This document shows positions 6,674-14,704 of a stretch of 28,461 nucleotides of DNA, one piece after another; position 1 is the first letter of the stretch, and each line of letters starts with the position of its first letter. Where the stretch lies: positions 1 through 28,461 of the forward strand of contig JBFWUW010000081.1 of NCBI GenBank assembly GCA_050247075.1, read 5' to 3'. The position numbers and the translations under genes are program-made. Under the pieces are notes generated by a model. That model saw only the letters and a program-made list of their open reading frames with translations, had not been told where the DNA came from and searched no databases. The DNA is from JBFWUW01 sp050247075 (GTDB taxonomy: Bacteria > Planctomycetota > Planctomycetia > Pirellulales > JBFWUW01).

Positions 6674-8965
6674 ATGAAATTCCAGACCTTGGTTAGCGCA
6701 TGCTGTTTAATGGCGTTTGGGGCGTGCTCGGCCGGTCTGGCCGCCGAAGTGCCGCTGGTTCGTAATGTCGAGTTTCAGCCGTTGGCGGCGCAGACCAAGC
6801 GCGTGGTACAGGCGTTGGATTCGCTGGGCAGCCCGCTCTCGTCCGAGACGCTGGCTGCCTTGGAAAAGGCCCTGGAGAGTGCTGCCCCGGACGAAGGGAT
6901 CAAGGGGGTTCAAAAAGCTCTCGACCCGCTTTGCCTGGCCTATGTGCATATCAATCCCGAGAGCCGCGTCCATGCCGATCCCGGCGCGGCGGCCCCCAAG
7001 CTGATGCAACAAGGCTGGCGGGTGTTTTTGATCAAAGTACATAACGAAGCCGGCGTGACCGCGCCGCTGGCTTGCAACAGCCCCAATGCCGCGCCGTTGC
7101 ACAAGCGTTCGACCAGTTCGCCCGAACCGGCCGTCACCATCAAGCCGGCCGATGTCGGCGACCGCTGGCTCGATTTGAGCATGTTCGCCAAGCCGCCGCT
7201 GAATGCGCCGCTGTCGGGCCTGGCTCTGGAGTATCGCATCATCGAACTGTACAGCCGCGATGCCGGCAAGCGCGAAGGCAAGCTGCTGTTCGATGTCGGC
7301 CAAGGGACGCAAGATTTGGGCTTCCGCAACGAGATCAATCTGCTGTTTCATTGCGAGCCGGCGGTGGAAGTGGCGCTCGACATCATCGACGAGGACGGCA
7401 CCCCCACCACCGGACAGTTCTTGTTCCGCGATTCGCAAAACAGGGTCTATCCGTCGCGTTCGCGCAGGCTGGCCCCCGACTTTTTCTTTCACGACCAGGT
7501 CTACCGCCACAGCGGCGAAACGATCATCTTGCCCTCCGGCGACTACGACGTGACCTTCACCCGCGGGCCCGAGTATGTGATTGAGCAGCGGAAAATCAGC
7601 GTTCCGGCGGCGGCCTCGCACAAGGAAGTCTTCCGCCTCAAACGCTGGATCAAACTGGCCGACCACGGCTGGTACTCCGGCGACCACCATATTCATGCCG
7701 CCGGCTGCGCGCATTACGAGTCGCCAGCCGAAGGGGTGACGCCGCAAGACATGATGCGGCATATCCTGGGCGAGGATCTGAATGTGGGCTGCGTGCTGTC
7801 GTGGGGACCATGCTGGTATCACCAGAAGCAATTCTTCGACGGGCAAGTCCACAAATTGTCGCAGCCCAAGTATCTGATGCGGTACGACATTGAAGTTAGC
7901 GGCTTTCCCAGTTCGCACGCCGGGCATCTATGTCTGTTGCGGCTGGTGGAGGACGACTTTCCCGAAACCGACCGCCTGGAGCAGTGGCCCAGTTGGAACT
8001 TGCCGGTCTTGCAATGGGGCAAGCAGCAAGGGGCGGTCGTGGGCTACTCGCACAGCGGCTGGGGGCTGAAGGTCTCTGGCGACAAACTGCCCACCTACGA
8101 AATGCCCCCCTTCGACGGCATCGGGGCCAATGAGTATGTCGTCGATGTGGTCCACGACGCTTGCGACTTTATCTCCGCCGTCGATACCCCGGCGATTTGG
8201 GAATTAAACATCTGGTATCACACTCTCAACTGCGGCTATACCTGCCGCATCAGTGGCGAGACCGATTTTCCCTGCATCTATGGAGAACGGGTCGGGCTGG
8301 GGCGGGCTTACGTCAAGCCCGATGCCAACAAGCCGTTCGACTACGACACCTGGGTCTATGCCCTGCGCGACGGGCGAAGCTACTGCTGCGACGGGCTCAG
8401 CCACCTGATCGACTTCCAAATCAACGGCCTGGGCGTGGGCGAACCGGGCGCAGGGGACCGGCCCAGCGTGCTGGCCGTGAAGAGCGGCGAGCCGCTGGCC
8501 GTCAGCGTGAAGGCCGCCGCCCTGTTGGGCGAAAAGCCCAACGACCAGATTCGCACCACGCCCCTCGATCAAAAGCCTTACTGGCATGTCGAGCGGGCAC
8601 GGGTGGGCGAAAGCCGCAAAGTGCCCGTGGAATTGATCGTCAATGGGCAGGCGGTCGAACGGCGCGAGATTGAGGCCGACGGACAAATTGTCGATCTCCA
8701 ATTTGATTACAAGCCGACGATGTCGAGCTGGGTGGCGCTGCGGGTCTTCCCCAGCTCGCACACCAACCCGATCTTTGTGGAGGTGGAAGGCAAGCCGATC
8801 CGCGCCAGCAAGCGCAGCGCCCAATGGTGCTTGGATGCGTGCGATGTCTGCTGGCGTCAAAAAGAACTCAAGACGCGGCAAGAAGAAAAAGAAGCCGCCG
8901 CGGCCGCTTACGAAACGGCCCGCCAAGCCTACCGCCAGATTCTGGCGGAAAGCGTGGGAGAGTGA
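6674..8965 (+). CDS. Secreted CehA/McbA-type PHP metallohydrolase
   Basis: This 763-residue protein starts with a signal peptide (MKFQTLVSACCLMAFGACSA; the Cys in FGAC is a weak lipobox, otherwise cleavage after GLAA). An N-terminal beta-rich region of about 330 residues precedes the metallohydrolase domain, which opens with GDHHIHAAGC at residues 336-345: the metal-binding D-H-x-H cluster of PHP-type CehA/McbA hydrolases. Further domain marks are AVVGYSHSGWGL, IGANEYVVDVV and GETDFPCIYGERVG. A beta-sandwich-like tail ends in an Ala/Glu/Lys helix (QEEKEAAAAAYETARQAYRQ), probably a coiled coil. Named family members hydrolyse carbamate or phosphoester substrates, but paralogues in environmental bacteria are uncharacterised, so the substrate is open. 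AGGAG at 6663-6667 fixes the ATG at 6674. The gene is divergent from the secreted-protein operon. Confidence 0.85.
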   Translation: MKFQTLVSACCLMAFGACSAGLAAEVPLVRNVEFQPLAAQTKRVVQALDSLGSPLSSETLAALEKALESAAPDEGIKGVQKALDPLCLAYVHINPESRVHADPGAAAPKLMQQGWRVFLIKVHNEAGVTAPLACNSPNAAPLHKRSTSSPEPAVTIKPADVGDRWLDLSMFAKPPLNAPLSGLALEYRIIELYSRDAGKREGKLLFDVGQGTQDLGFRNEINLLFHCEPAVEVALDIIDEDGTPTTGQFLFRDSQNRVYPSRSRRLAPDFFFHDQVYRHSGETIILPSGDYDVTFTRGPEYVIEQRKISVPAAASHKEVFRLKRWIKLADHGWYSGDHHIHAAGCAHYESPAEGVTPQDMMRHILGEDLNVGCVLSWGPCWYHQKQFFDGQVHKLSQPKYLMRYDIEVSGFPSSHAGHLCLLRLVEDDFPETDRLEQWPSWNLPVLQWGKQQGAVVGYSHSGWGLKVSGDKLPTYEMPPFDGIGANEYVVDVVHDACDFISAVDTPAIWELNIWYHTLNCGYTCRISGETDFPCIYGERVGLGRAYVKPDANKPFDYDTWVYALRDGRSYCCDGLSHLIDFQINGLGVGEPGAGDRPSVLAVKSGEPLAVSVKAAALLGEKPNDQIRTTPLDQKPYWHVERARVGESRKVPVELIVNGQAVERREIEADGQIVDLQFDYKPTMSSWVALRVFPSSHTNPIFVEVEGKPIRASKRSAQWCLDACDVCWRQKELKTRQEEKEAAAAAYETARQAYRQILAESVGE

Positions 8966-9040
8966 CGAGTGTGGAGCTGGGAACGCCGGGTGCCTGGGTC
9001 CGTAGCGCAGCGAATGGCCCAGCCGAGTTGGCGTTTGAAT

Positions 9041-9094
9041 CGTAGTCACATGGCTCCCGCCATGTTGACTTGAGTCGCGTTCGATGCTCCATGC
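9041..9094. repeat. Dispersed ACATGGC hairpin repeat, copy B
   Basis: Second copy of the element at 915-968, about 8 kb away. The perfect hairpin has arms at 9048-9054 and 9059-9065 and loop TCCC. It lies in the 221-base gap between two convergent genes. Just before it, 8990-9022 holds another imperfect inverted repeat (CTGGGTCC ... GGCCCAG). Confidence 0.7.
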
Positions 9095-9135
9095 CCAACA
9101 AATGCACATGGAGAGGAACGCCGCTTGCCGCTGCG

Positions 9136-9165
9136 AGCCAGCACGGCGGAAGCCGCGCGGCTACG
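9136..9165. repeat. 30-base structured repeat with compensatory stem change
   Basis: Same length and ends (AGCCAGCA ... CGGCTACG) as the elements at 1009, 1216 and 1423. The outer stem is AGCC/GGCT (9136-9139, 9159-9162). The inner stem CGGC/GCCG (9144-9147, 9152-9155) replaces AAGC/GCTT of the other copies, keeping all four pairs. Confidence 0.65.
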
Positions 9166-9186
9166 TTGCTCAGGGCCAGCCAAAAC

Positions 9187-10161
9187 CTACGGCTTGTCGG
9201 CTTCCTCTTCCGCCGGGAGATCGCAGCCGGACAGCGTGACGGACAAGAGCGTTTCGATATCTTGCGTGAAGGCGTTGGCGCCAAACTCGCCCGCCAGCGA
9301 CAGTTCCTGGCGAAAACGGCTGCCCAACGTGCAGCCGGCGGCCGCATCGAAGTAGCAATCGCCGCTGCCCGACTGGTCGATGATCTCCAGTTTCAGGCCG
9401 GCGTTCTCCGCCTCGGGCGGTTGGTAGCTGCTGTTCGATTTCAGGCCGATCCGCACAGACTCCCGTCCGCTGATGGTTTGGTTGTCTCCCAACGTGCTGG
9501 TGAGATCAATCACGATCGCGCCGGCGTTGGGGATTTTCCGCTCGATCTTGCGCGGCCAGGTGGCCTCTTTGGCCACCGGTTGTTCTGGCAGCGTTTGAAT
9601 GGCGAGTTCCATCGCCCCCCGCAGGCCCTCTTGGCTGAAGAGATTTCCACCGGCAAACATGGGGGACGAGGGAAGTTTGGCCACCGCCTCGGCCAGCTTT
9701 TCCGACAGCTTCATATCGACCAATTCGCCGCGGGGCGAAACTTGCAACGTGAACTCGCTGCCTGGCAACTCCAACAAAACCGGTTTGATGGCCTCCCAAA
9801 TGCGGCCCTCGCCCGGCTTGCCATCCTGGGAGTCATAATCCAGGTCGCCCAGTGCGCCGCCAGCCACGCGCGGCGCGTGAAACTCCAGCCGGATGCGCTT
9901 GACCTTTTGGGAGATGGTAGCCACGCCCCCTTCACCGACCGAGGTAACGGTCCAAGTGACATCAAATGCCGTCCGCGTGCGGGCCGTGAACTCCACCCCT
10001 TCGACATTGAAGGTGGTGGTGGCCTTTTGCTCGATGAGGTATTCCAACGGCTTATCGGGCGAAAACTTCCACCGCAAGGGCTGCTCGGCCCGCGCGGCCG
10101 GGACCAACAACAGTGTAAACAGCAAGGCCAGAGACAAAATCGGCAAACGGCGCTGCAACAT
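9187..10161 (-). CDS. Secreted protein of unknown function (DUF6263-like)
   Basis: The product is about 324 residues with a strong signal peptide (MLQRRLPILSLALLFTLLLV, cleavage after ARA) and a hydrophilic mature chain. It begins LRWKFSPDKPLEYLIEQKAT and continues as alternating beta strands, e.g. FDVTWTVTSVGEGGVATISQ and FTLQVSPRGELVDMKLSEKL. The pattern resembles secreted planctomycete proteins labelled DUF6263; I cannot confirm that and see no catalytic motif. The frame is open to 10305, but I chose ATG 10161 because the signal peptide starts there; no clear Shine-Dalgarno was found. It lies 106 bases downstream of the membrane protein at 10268-10849 on the same strand, so cotranscription is possible. 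The acidic end (GCDLPAEEEADKP) runs to the repeat-bearing gap. Confidence 0.75.
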   Translation of the reverse strand: MLQRRLPILSLALLFTLLLVPAARAEQPLRWKFSPDKPLEYLIEQKATTTFNVEGVEFTARTRTAFDVTWTVTSVGEGGVATISQKVKRIRLEFHAPRVAGGALGDLDYDSQDGKPGEGRIWEAIKPVLLELPGSEFTLQVSPRGELVDMKLSEKLAEAVAKLPSSPMFAGGNLFSQEGLRGAMELAIQTLPEQPVAKEATWPRKIERKIPNAGAIVIDLTSTLGDNQTISGRESVRIGLKSNSSYQPPEAENAGLKLEIIDQSGSGDCYFDAAAGCTLGSRFRQELSLAGEFGANAFTQDIETLLSVTLSGCDLPAEEEADKP

Positions 10162-10267
10162 GGAATGGCGCTTTCGTGGGTGAGGCGAAACAGGCGGAAT
10201 CAAGAGCCAGCATTGTGACATACCTTGGCGGCGGGCGGCAAGTTTCGATCGTGATACCGAACGGGTG

Positions 10268-10849
10268 TCAATCGTGGCGTTCGGATGGGGCGAACGGGTC
10301 GCCATCCTGGGATGAATCGCCGGAACCGGCTCGTCGCGGGCGGATCTTGCCCATCAACCATTCGAAACCGTCCAGAACCAAGAATACGCCGGCAACGAAG
10401 GTACCCACGAAATAGCCCAGGACGGGACCGACGACGACTACCAGGATAGCTAACGCCTCGTAGTCCGGCAGGTTCGTGGGCTCATTGGGATCTCGCGTAA
10501 GGAAGTAAAAAACCGTGGGAATTATTACCGCCAGAATCGGCCCGCTGATGATCGAAGCGGCCCGCGGGTTCTTGCCGCCGAAGAGCAGCGCTTGCGACAG
10601 GCCCACTCCCGCCACGTAGAGTACAAACATGGTGATTAAGACGGGCCTGACCCCCAAAAAGGTCAGCAGGCCCAACCACAGCGCAAAGAAGGTGACCGCC
10701 GCCAGGATCGAGTCCAACCCATACCGCCGTGGAACGCCAAAATCGTGGCGCGGATCGAGCATCTTGGGTAACGGCGACGGCGGCGGGCCGCCGATGGGCA
10801 ACTCATTTATTTGGGGCAGAGGCGGCGGTTTTTCTGGGAACTCCGGCAT
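10268..10849 (-). CDS. Four-helix membrane protein, unknown function
   Basis: The 193-residue protein has a Pro-rich cytoplasmic-looking N-terminus (residues 1-40, many PPP/LP pairs). Helices follow at about 45-66 (LDSILAAVTFFALWLGLLTF), 68-90, 98-118 and 132-160 (ILVVVVGPVLGYFVGTFVAG), then a charged tail ending GDPFAPSERHD. An N-terminal disordered, Pro-rich leader followed by RRYGLDSILAAV is common in planctomycete membrane proteins of unknown role. No enzyme or transporter signature is visible. ATG 10849 is the only start near the N-terminus. The gene is first in a minus-strand pair with 9187-10161 and diverges from the giant-protein locus at 11210. Confidence 0.7.
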   Translation of the reverse strand: MPEFPEKPPPLPQINELPIGGPPPSPLPKMLDPRHDFGVPRRYGLDSILAAVTFFALWLGLLTFLGVRPVLITMFVLYVAGVGLSQALLFGGKNPRAASIISGPILAVIIPTVFYFLTRDPNEPTNLPDYEALAILVVVVGPVLGYFVGTFVAGVFLVLDGFEWLMGKIRPRRAGSGDSSQDGDPFAPSERHD

Positions 10850-11209
10850 GTCGAGCTACGACTAAGAGAAGTGACAAGGTCACGGTACGCTGCCAGCGTA
10901 TCATAATCCAACCCCCGGGATCACTCGGCAGCCGGCAGTTACAAACCCGTTACACGGTTCAGACTTGCAGCCGTGCGGCCGCCAGCCCATGATTGCTGCG
11001 GGCCGGTAATTTGCAGGGAACAGGTCCAAGTCTCGCGGTTCTCGCATTCAAGAAAGAGTAGTTCCAGATTGTTTTGGGTTGTAGGAGGCGATTCCATCGC
11101 CGATTGATGGGCCGCGACGAATACCATTCGTTCAATTGTATCATCGCGGGCATCGGCGAACGAATCGACTCCGACAACGAGAAACCCAGCCATCCCCAAG
11201 AGGCGGATC
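10850..11209. other. Divergent intergenic region before the giant-protein locus
   Basis: About 360 bases separate the membrane protein gene (-) from the giant-protein locus (+). It must carry promoters in both directions, but I found no convincing -35/-10 pair. GC is locally lower around 11060-11150. A possible small minus-strand gene covers much of it and is listed separately as low confidence. Confidence 0.5.
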
Positions 11210-11211
11210 AT
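10939..11211 (-). CDS. Possible small secreted protein (low confidence)
   Basis: A 90-residue frame starts MIRLLGMAGFLVVGVDSFAD, which reads like a short signal peptide with an ADA cleavage site. It continues with unremarkable hydrophilic sequence ending SLNRVTGL. Its ATG shares the CATG at 11209-11212 with the start of the large plus-strand gene, so both starts would overlap head to head. It has no Shine-Dalgarno site, while the plus-strand gene has one (AAGAGG). The frame also continues open through the antisense of that gene, which weakens the case. It may be chance. Confidence 0.22.
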   Translation of the reverse strand: MIRLLGMAGFLVVGVDSFADARDDTIERMVFVAAHQSAMESPPTTQNNLELLFLECENRETWTCSLQITGPQQSWAGGRTAASLNRVTGL

Positions 11212-14200
11212 GCAGTTGCAAGGTTGGAAATTCGTGGCCGGCATGGGCCTGGCATTAATGTTGTTGGTGGGAAATCTATTCTCGCAGGAGCCGGGAGAGG
11301 AGCAGCCCCCTCCCCCCGCTGCCCAAGACGATCCCCAGGAAGACGTTAAGCCGGCCGGCCCAGTCGAGCTGCGCGAGCAGACCATCTACATTCCTTACGC
11401 CAAGCTGCGTGAAGTCTTCGAGACCCAAGGCCGCGGCGTCTTCTTGCCGTACGACAAGTTTCAGGAATTGTGGATAGCGGCCCGCGAGAAACAAGCGCCC
11501 GCCGGCGAGGACCGTCCGCCGGTCGAGGCCCTAATTACCGAGGCCGCCCACGAAGCCAAGGTCAGCCGCGACGTGGTCCAGGTCGAAGCGACTATTCAGA
11601 TCGAACTGCTGACCGAAGGCTGGCACGCGATTCCGCTCTATCTGGCGGACGCCGCCATCTCCTCGGCCCGCATCAACGATGCCCCAGCCCGCGTGGTGTT
11701 TGACCCGGCGTTAGGTTACAAGCTGCTCATCAAGAAGAGCGGCAAAGAGCCGGAGAACATCGAGCTAAAACTGGCTTACGCCAAGGCCATCAGCAAATCG
11801 CCCGGCCAGAATAGCGTGGCCTTTCAGGCACCTCGCGCGCCGGTCAGCCGTTGGCGCGTGTTGATCGAAGGGCCCGGCGTGAAGGTCAACATCCACCCCT
11901 TGATCGCGGCCAGCGAAGTGCCGCCGGCCGATGGCCCGGCGCTCGATACCGTCGTGCTGGCGTTTGTGGGCGCGGCCGAGAACGTGCGGATCGACTGGAC
12001 TCCCCGTACCGAGGGAGCCACCGGGCTGGAAGCGCTGGCCACGGTCCAAGCCCGCCAAGAGGTGACGATTGATGAAGGCGTCACCCGTACCAGGGCCGTG
12101 TTGGTCTACGATATCAGCCGGGCCGAGCTTACGGGCGTGGTGCTGGAAGCTCCTCCGGGCGAAAAGGTTGTCAACGTCTACGATGCCAACGTTCGCCAGT
12201 GGAATGTCGAAGAGGAGGGAGAGGTTCAGAAAATCTCGGTCGAATTCTTCGAACCAGCCAAAGACAAACAAAGCATCACCGTCGAGCTGGAGCGTTTCAC
12301 CGACGACGAGAAAGAGCAAGAAGTCGCCGTACCGTCGATCAAAGCCCGCGGCGTGGGCCGCCAGCAAGGCGTGGTTTTAGTACGGATTGGCCCTGGCCTG
12401 CGCGGCGAAACGATCCGCCGATTGGGCCTGTTGCAGACCGATCTGGCCGAAATGGGTGCCGGCGATGGCTGGACTTTTGCCTATCGTTACGCGGCTCTCC
12501 CCTTCGATCTGCGATTAAAGGTCGAAAAGATCGAGCCGCGAATTGTTGTCGAATCGCTGGTCGAAGCCTGGCTGGAACCTGACCGGCTCTCCGTCGATGT
12601 GCAGGCCCTGTACACCATCGAACGTGCCGGTGTATTTCGGTTGGAATGGAACCTGCCCGCTGGTTACGAAGTGCGATCCGTCCGCGGACATGCGGTAGCG
12701 GGAGCCGAACCCGTGGCCGTGGATGGCCATACCGTGGAAGGCGACGAGGCCAAACGGCTCGTGGTCAATCTGTCTCGCAAGGCGTTGGGCCGTGTCGGAT
12801 TGTTGATCGAACTCACCAAACGTCTGGACGAGCCCGACCTGCTTTCTCCCACGGGCAAGGCCGCCACGGTGGCCGTGCCGGTGCCCCAGGTTCCCAGCGA
12901 GGGGGTGGAACGGGCCAGCGGACGTGTAATCGTGCAGGCACCGCAAAGCTTGCGCGTGAATCCCGCCAAGAGCGAAGGGCTGCGAAGCCTGTCCTTCGCG
13001 GAGGCCTATGGCGATATTGCCTGCTCGCGGTCGTCGGCACCTGGGGGGGGCCGCCCGGTGTTGGCGTTTGCTTTTGCACAAGAACCGGTCGTGCTGGAAC
13101 TGTCGGTCGAGCGCCGCAAGCCCAGTGTTACGGCCCGGCAGTTGCTGACCGTGCGGTTTGAAACCGGAGTGGTCAAATATGAATCGACCTTCTTCTACGA
13201 GATTCTGTACAGTCCGGTGAAGACGCTGCGGATTGACTTGCCCGCCGAGTTGGCCAGCAAGATCCACAACGACTCGGAATTGCAAGAGAAGAAGATCGAC
13301 CCCGCCCCGGCCGACCTGGCGGATGGCTATATCGCCTGGGAACTGACGGGCGAGACGGAGCTGATCGGCGAGTTTCAAGCCCAGTTTTCGTGGGAGGAAA
13401 AGCTCGACAAGCTGGAAGTCGGCAAGCCCGTTGAGGTCAAGATCCCCCAATTGAAGGCGATGGGGGTCGATCGGGCCTGGGGGCAGGTGGCCTTGTTGAA
13501 GGCCGAAACGCTCGATGTGCACGAGTCGGGCACGCCGCGCGGTTTGCGTGGGATCGACCCCGAACACGACATGATGCCAGGCGCCAGTGTGTCGGGCGCT
13601 GCGCGGGCGTTTGAGTTTCAGGAAGACTGGGATCTAAGCGTCACTGCCACCCTGTACCAACTGGAAGAGGTCAAGACGACCAGCATTGAACGGGCGGTCG
13701 TGCGGATGGTGCTGACGCGCGGTGGCGATATGCCGGTGCAGGCGCTCTACCGTTTGCGGAGTTCGCAGCAACGGCTGATCGTGCGGCTTCCGGCTGGTGC
13801 CAAGTTCGATTCGCAGCCGCTGCACATCAACGGCCAGGCAGCCACGCTGGAACGGGGCAATCAAGACGAATTCTTCGTTCCGCTGGTGGGCCAAACCCCC
13901 GATACGCCATTCTTGCTGGAATTGCGTTATGCCGTGCCGGCGGGGGATCGGCTGGATCTGCCAGAGTTTCCCGCCGATTCGGCCACGCAGAACGCACCAG
14001 CCGTGCAAAAACTGTATCTGTGCGCTTACTTGCCAGAGGAGCAACTACTGCTTGGTTCGCGCGGACCCTGGACCGACGAATTGCGCTGGGTACGAACCGA
14101 CTTGTTGCACGTCGTTCCGTATCCCAACCGCAGCGACAGCGAACTTATCAACGAGACGATCGCCGGCGTGCCGCTCCCTCCCAACACGAATGTACTCTCG

Positions 14201-14704
14201 TCTTTCGCCACCGATGGCAAGCTGTATACGTTTTCGACCATGCGACCCGAACCGGCACCGGCTGGCTCGCTGCGGCTGGCCACCATCCGCGAGGGCCGCT
14301 TCAAGGCGATTCTGTTCGTCGGCATATTGGTGCTGGGCGTGGTGTTGCTCGGCACGCGCTGCGGCATCCGCGTGCTGGCGGTAGGGGGACTGGCAGCCGC
14401 CTTGGTGCTGATAGGAGTCTTCTTGCCTACGCTTTCCAACCAGGTTCTCAACCTACCTCTGGTGGCAGCCATGGCCGTGGTGGGTGTGATGTGGGGAGTG
14501 AAATTCATCGGCTGGACCTTGCCCAAGCGCTGGCCGTGGCCAGCCGCAACCGCTCGCGCGAATGACGATGCAACGTCCGCGCCGGCATCGCCATTCGCGG
14601 AACAGCCAGCCAAGCAGGCGCCCGCCGCGGATCCACCGCCTCCGTCCGATACACCCGCCGACGAAAAGCAGGACAAGCCGGAAGGAGGGCCGAACGATGC
14701 GTAG
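11210..14704 (+). CDS. Giant exported membrane-anchored protein, single-module
   Basis: The protein has 1164 residues. It opens with a signal-like segment (FVAGMGLALMLLVGNLF, about 8-24) and a Pro/Glu-rich spacer. Residues 58-88 carry the motif TIYIPYAKL ... GVFLPYDKFQELW, followed by VEATIQIELLTEGWHAIPLYL (about 125-145). A long beta-rich ectodomain follows, including YRLRSSQQRLIVRLPAGAKF near 847. Three C-terminal helices lie at about 1031-1052, 1056-1076 and 1083-1105, then a Pro/Ala/Asp-rich tail. The same layout occurs twice more in the next gene, so these are paralogous modules. Export with C-terminal anchoring is the likely topology. GAGG at 11200-11203 supports ATG 11210. Codons 612-614 include a run of eight G (13043-13050). 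No catalytic site or named family was recognised; I do not assign a function. Confidence 0.85.
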   Translation: MQLQGWKFVAGMGLALMLLVGNLFSQEPGEEQPPPPAAQDDPQEDVKPAGPVELREQTIYIPYAKLREVFETQGRGVFLPYDKFQELWIAAREKQAPAGEDRPPVEALITEAAHEAKVSRDVVQVEATIQIELLTEGWHAIPLYLADAAISSARINDAPARVVFDPALGYKLLIKKSGKEPENIELKLAYAKAISKSPGQNSVAFQAPRAPVSRWRVLIEGPGVKVNIHPLIAASEVPPADGPALDTVVLAFVGAAENVRIDWTPRTEGATGLEALATVQARQEVTIDEGVTRTRAVLVYDISRAELTGVVLEAPPGEKVVNVYDANVRQWNVEEEGEVQKISVEFFEPAKDKQSITVELERFTDDEKEQEVAVPSIKARGVGRQQGVVLVRIGPGLRGETIRRLGLLQTDLAEMGAGDGWTFAYRYAALPFDLRLKVEKIEPRIVVESLVEAWLEPDRLSVDVQALYTIERAGVFRLEWNLPAGYEVRSVRGHAVAGAEPVAVDGHTVEGDEAKRLVVNLSRKALGRVGLLIELTKRLDEPDLLSPTGKAATVAVPVPQVPSEGVERASGRVIVQAPQSLRVNPAKSEGLRSLSFAEAYGDIACSRSSAPGGGRPVLAFAFAQEPVVLELSVERRKPSVTARQLLTVRFETGVVKYESTFFYEILYSPVKTLRIDLPAELASKIHNDSELQEKKIDPAPADLADGYIAWELTGETELIGEFQAQFSWEEKLDKLEVGKPVEVKIPQLKAMGVDRAWGQVALLKAETLDVHESGTPRGLRGIDPEHDMMPGASVSGAARAFEFQEDWDLSVTATLYQLEEVKTTSIERAVVRMVLTRGGDMPVQALYRLRSSQQRLIVRLPAGAKFDSQPLHINGQAATLERGNQDEFFVPLVGQTPDTPFLLELRYAVPAGDRLDLPEFPADSATQNAPAVQKLYLCAYLPEEQLLLGSRGPWTDELRWVRTDLLHVVPYPNRSDSELINETIAGVPLPPNTNVLSSFATDGKLYTFSTMRPEPAPAGSLRLATIREGRFKAILFVGILVLGVVLLGTRCGIRVLAVGGLAAALVLIGVFLPTLSNQVLNLPLVAAMAVVGVMWGVKFIGWTLPKRWPWPAATARANDDATSAPASPFAEQPAKQAPAADPPPPSDTPADEKQDKPEGGPNDA
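14684..14688 (+). promoter_or_regulatory. Shine-Dalgarno site inside upstream gene
   Basis: GGAGG at 14684-14688 lies eight bases before ATG 14697, which overlaps the end of the preceding gene (stop TAG 14702-14704) by eight bases. This points to translational coupling of the two giant genes and rejects the longer open frame beginning at 14562. Confidence 0.85.

Noticed and set aside
12515..13567. 350-residue minus-strand frame, and a similar one at 20811-21923
   Set aside because: Both are antisense to the giant proteins and lack start signals; they result from high GC in the third codon position.
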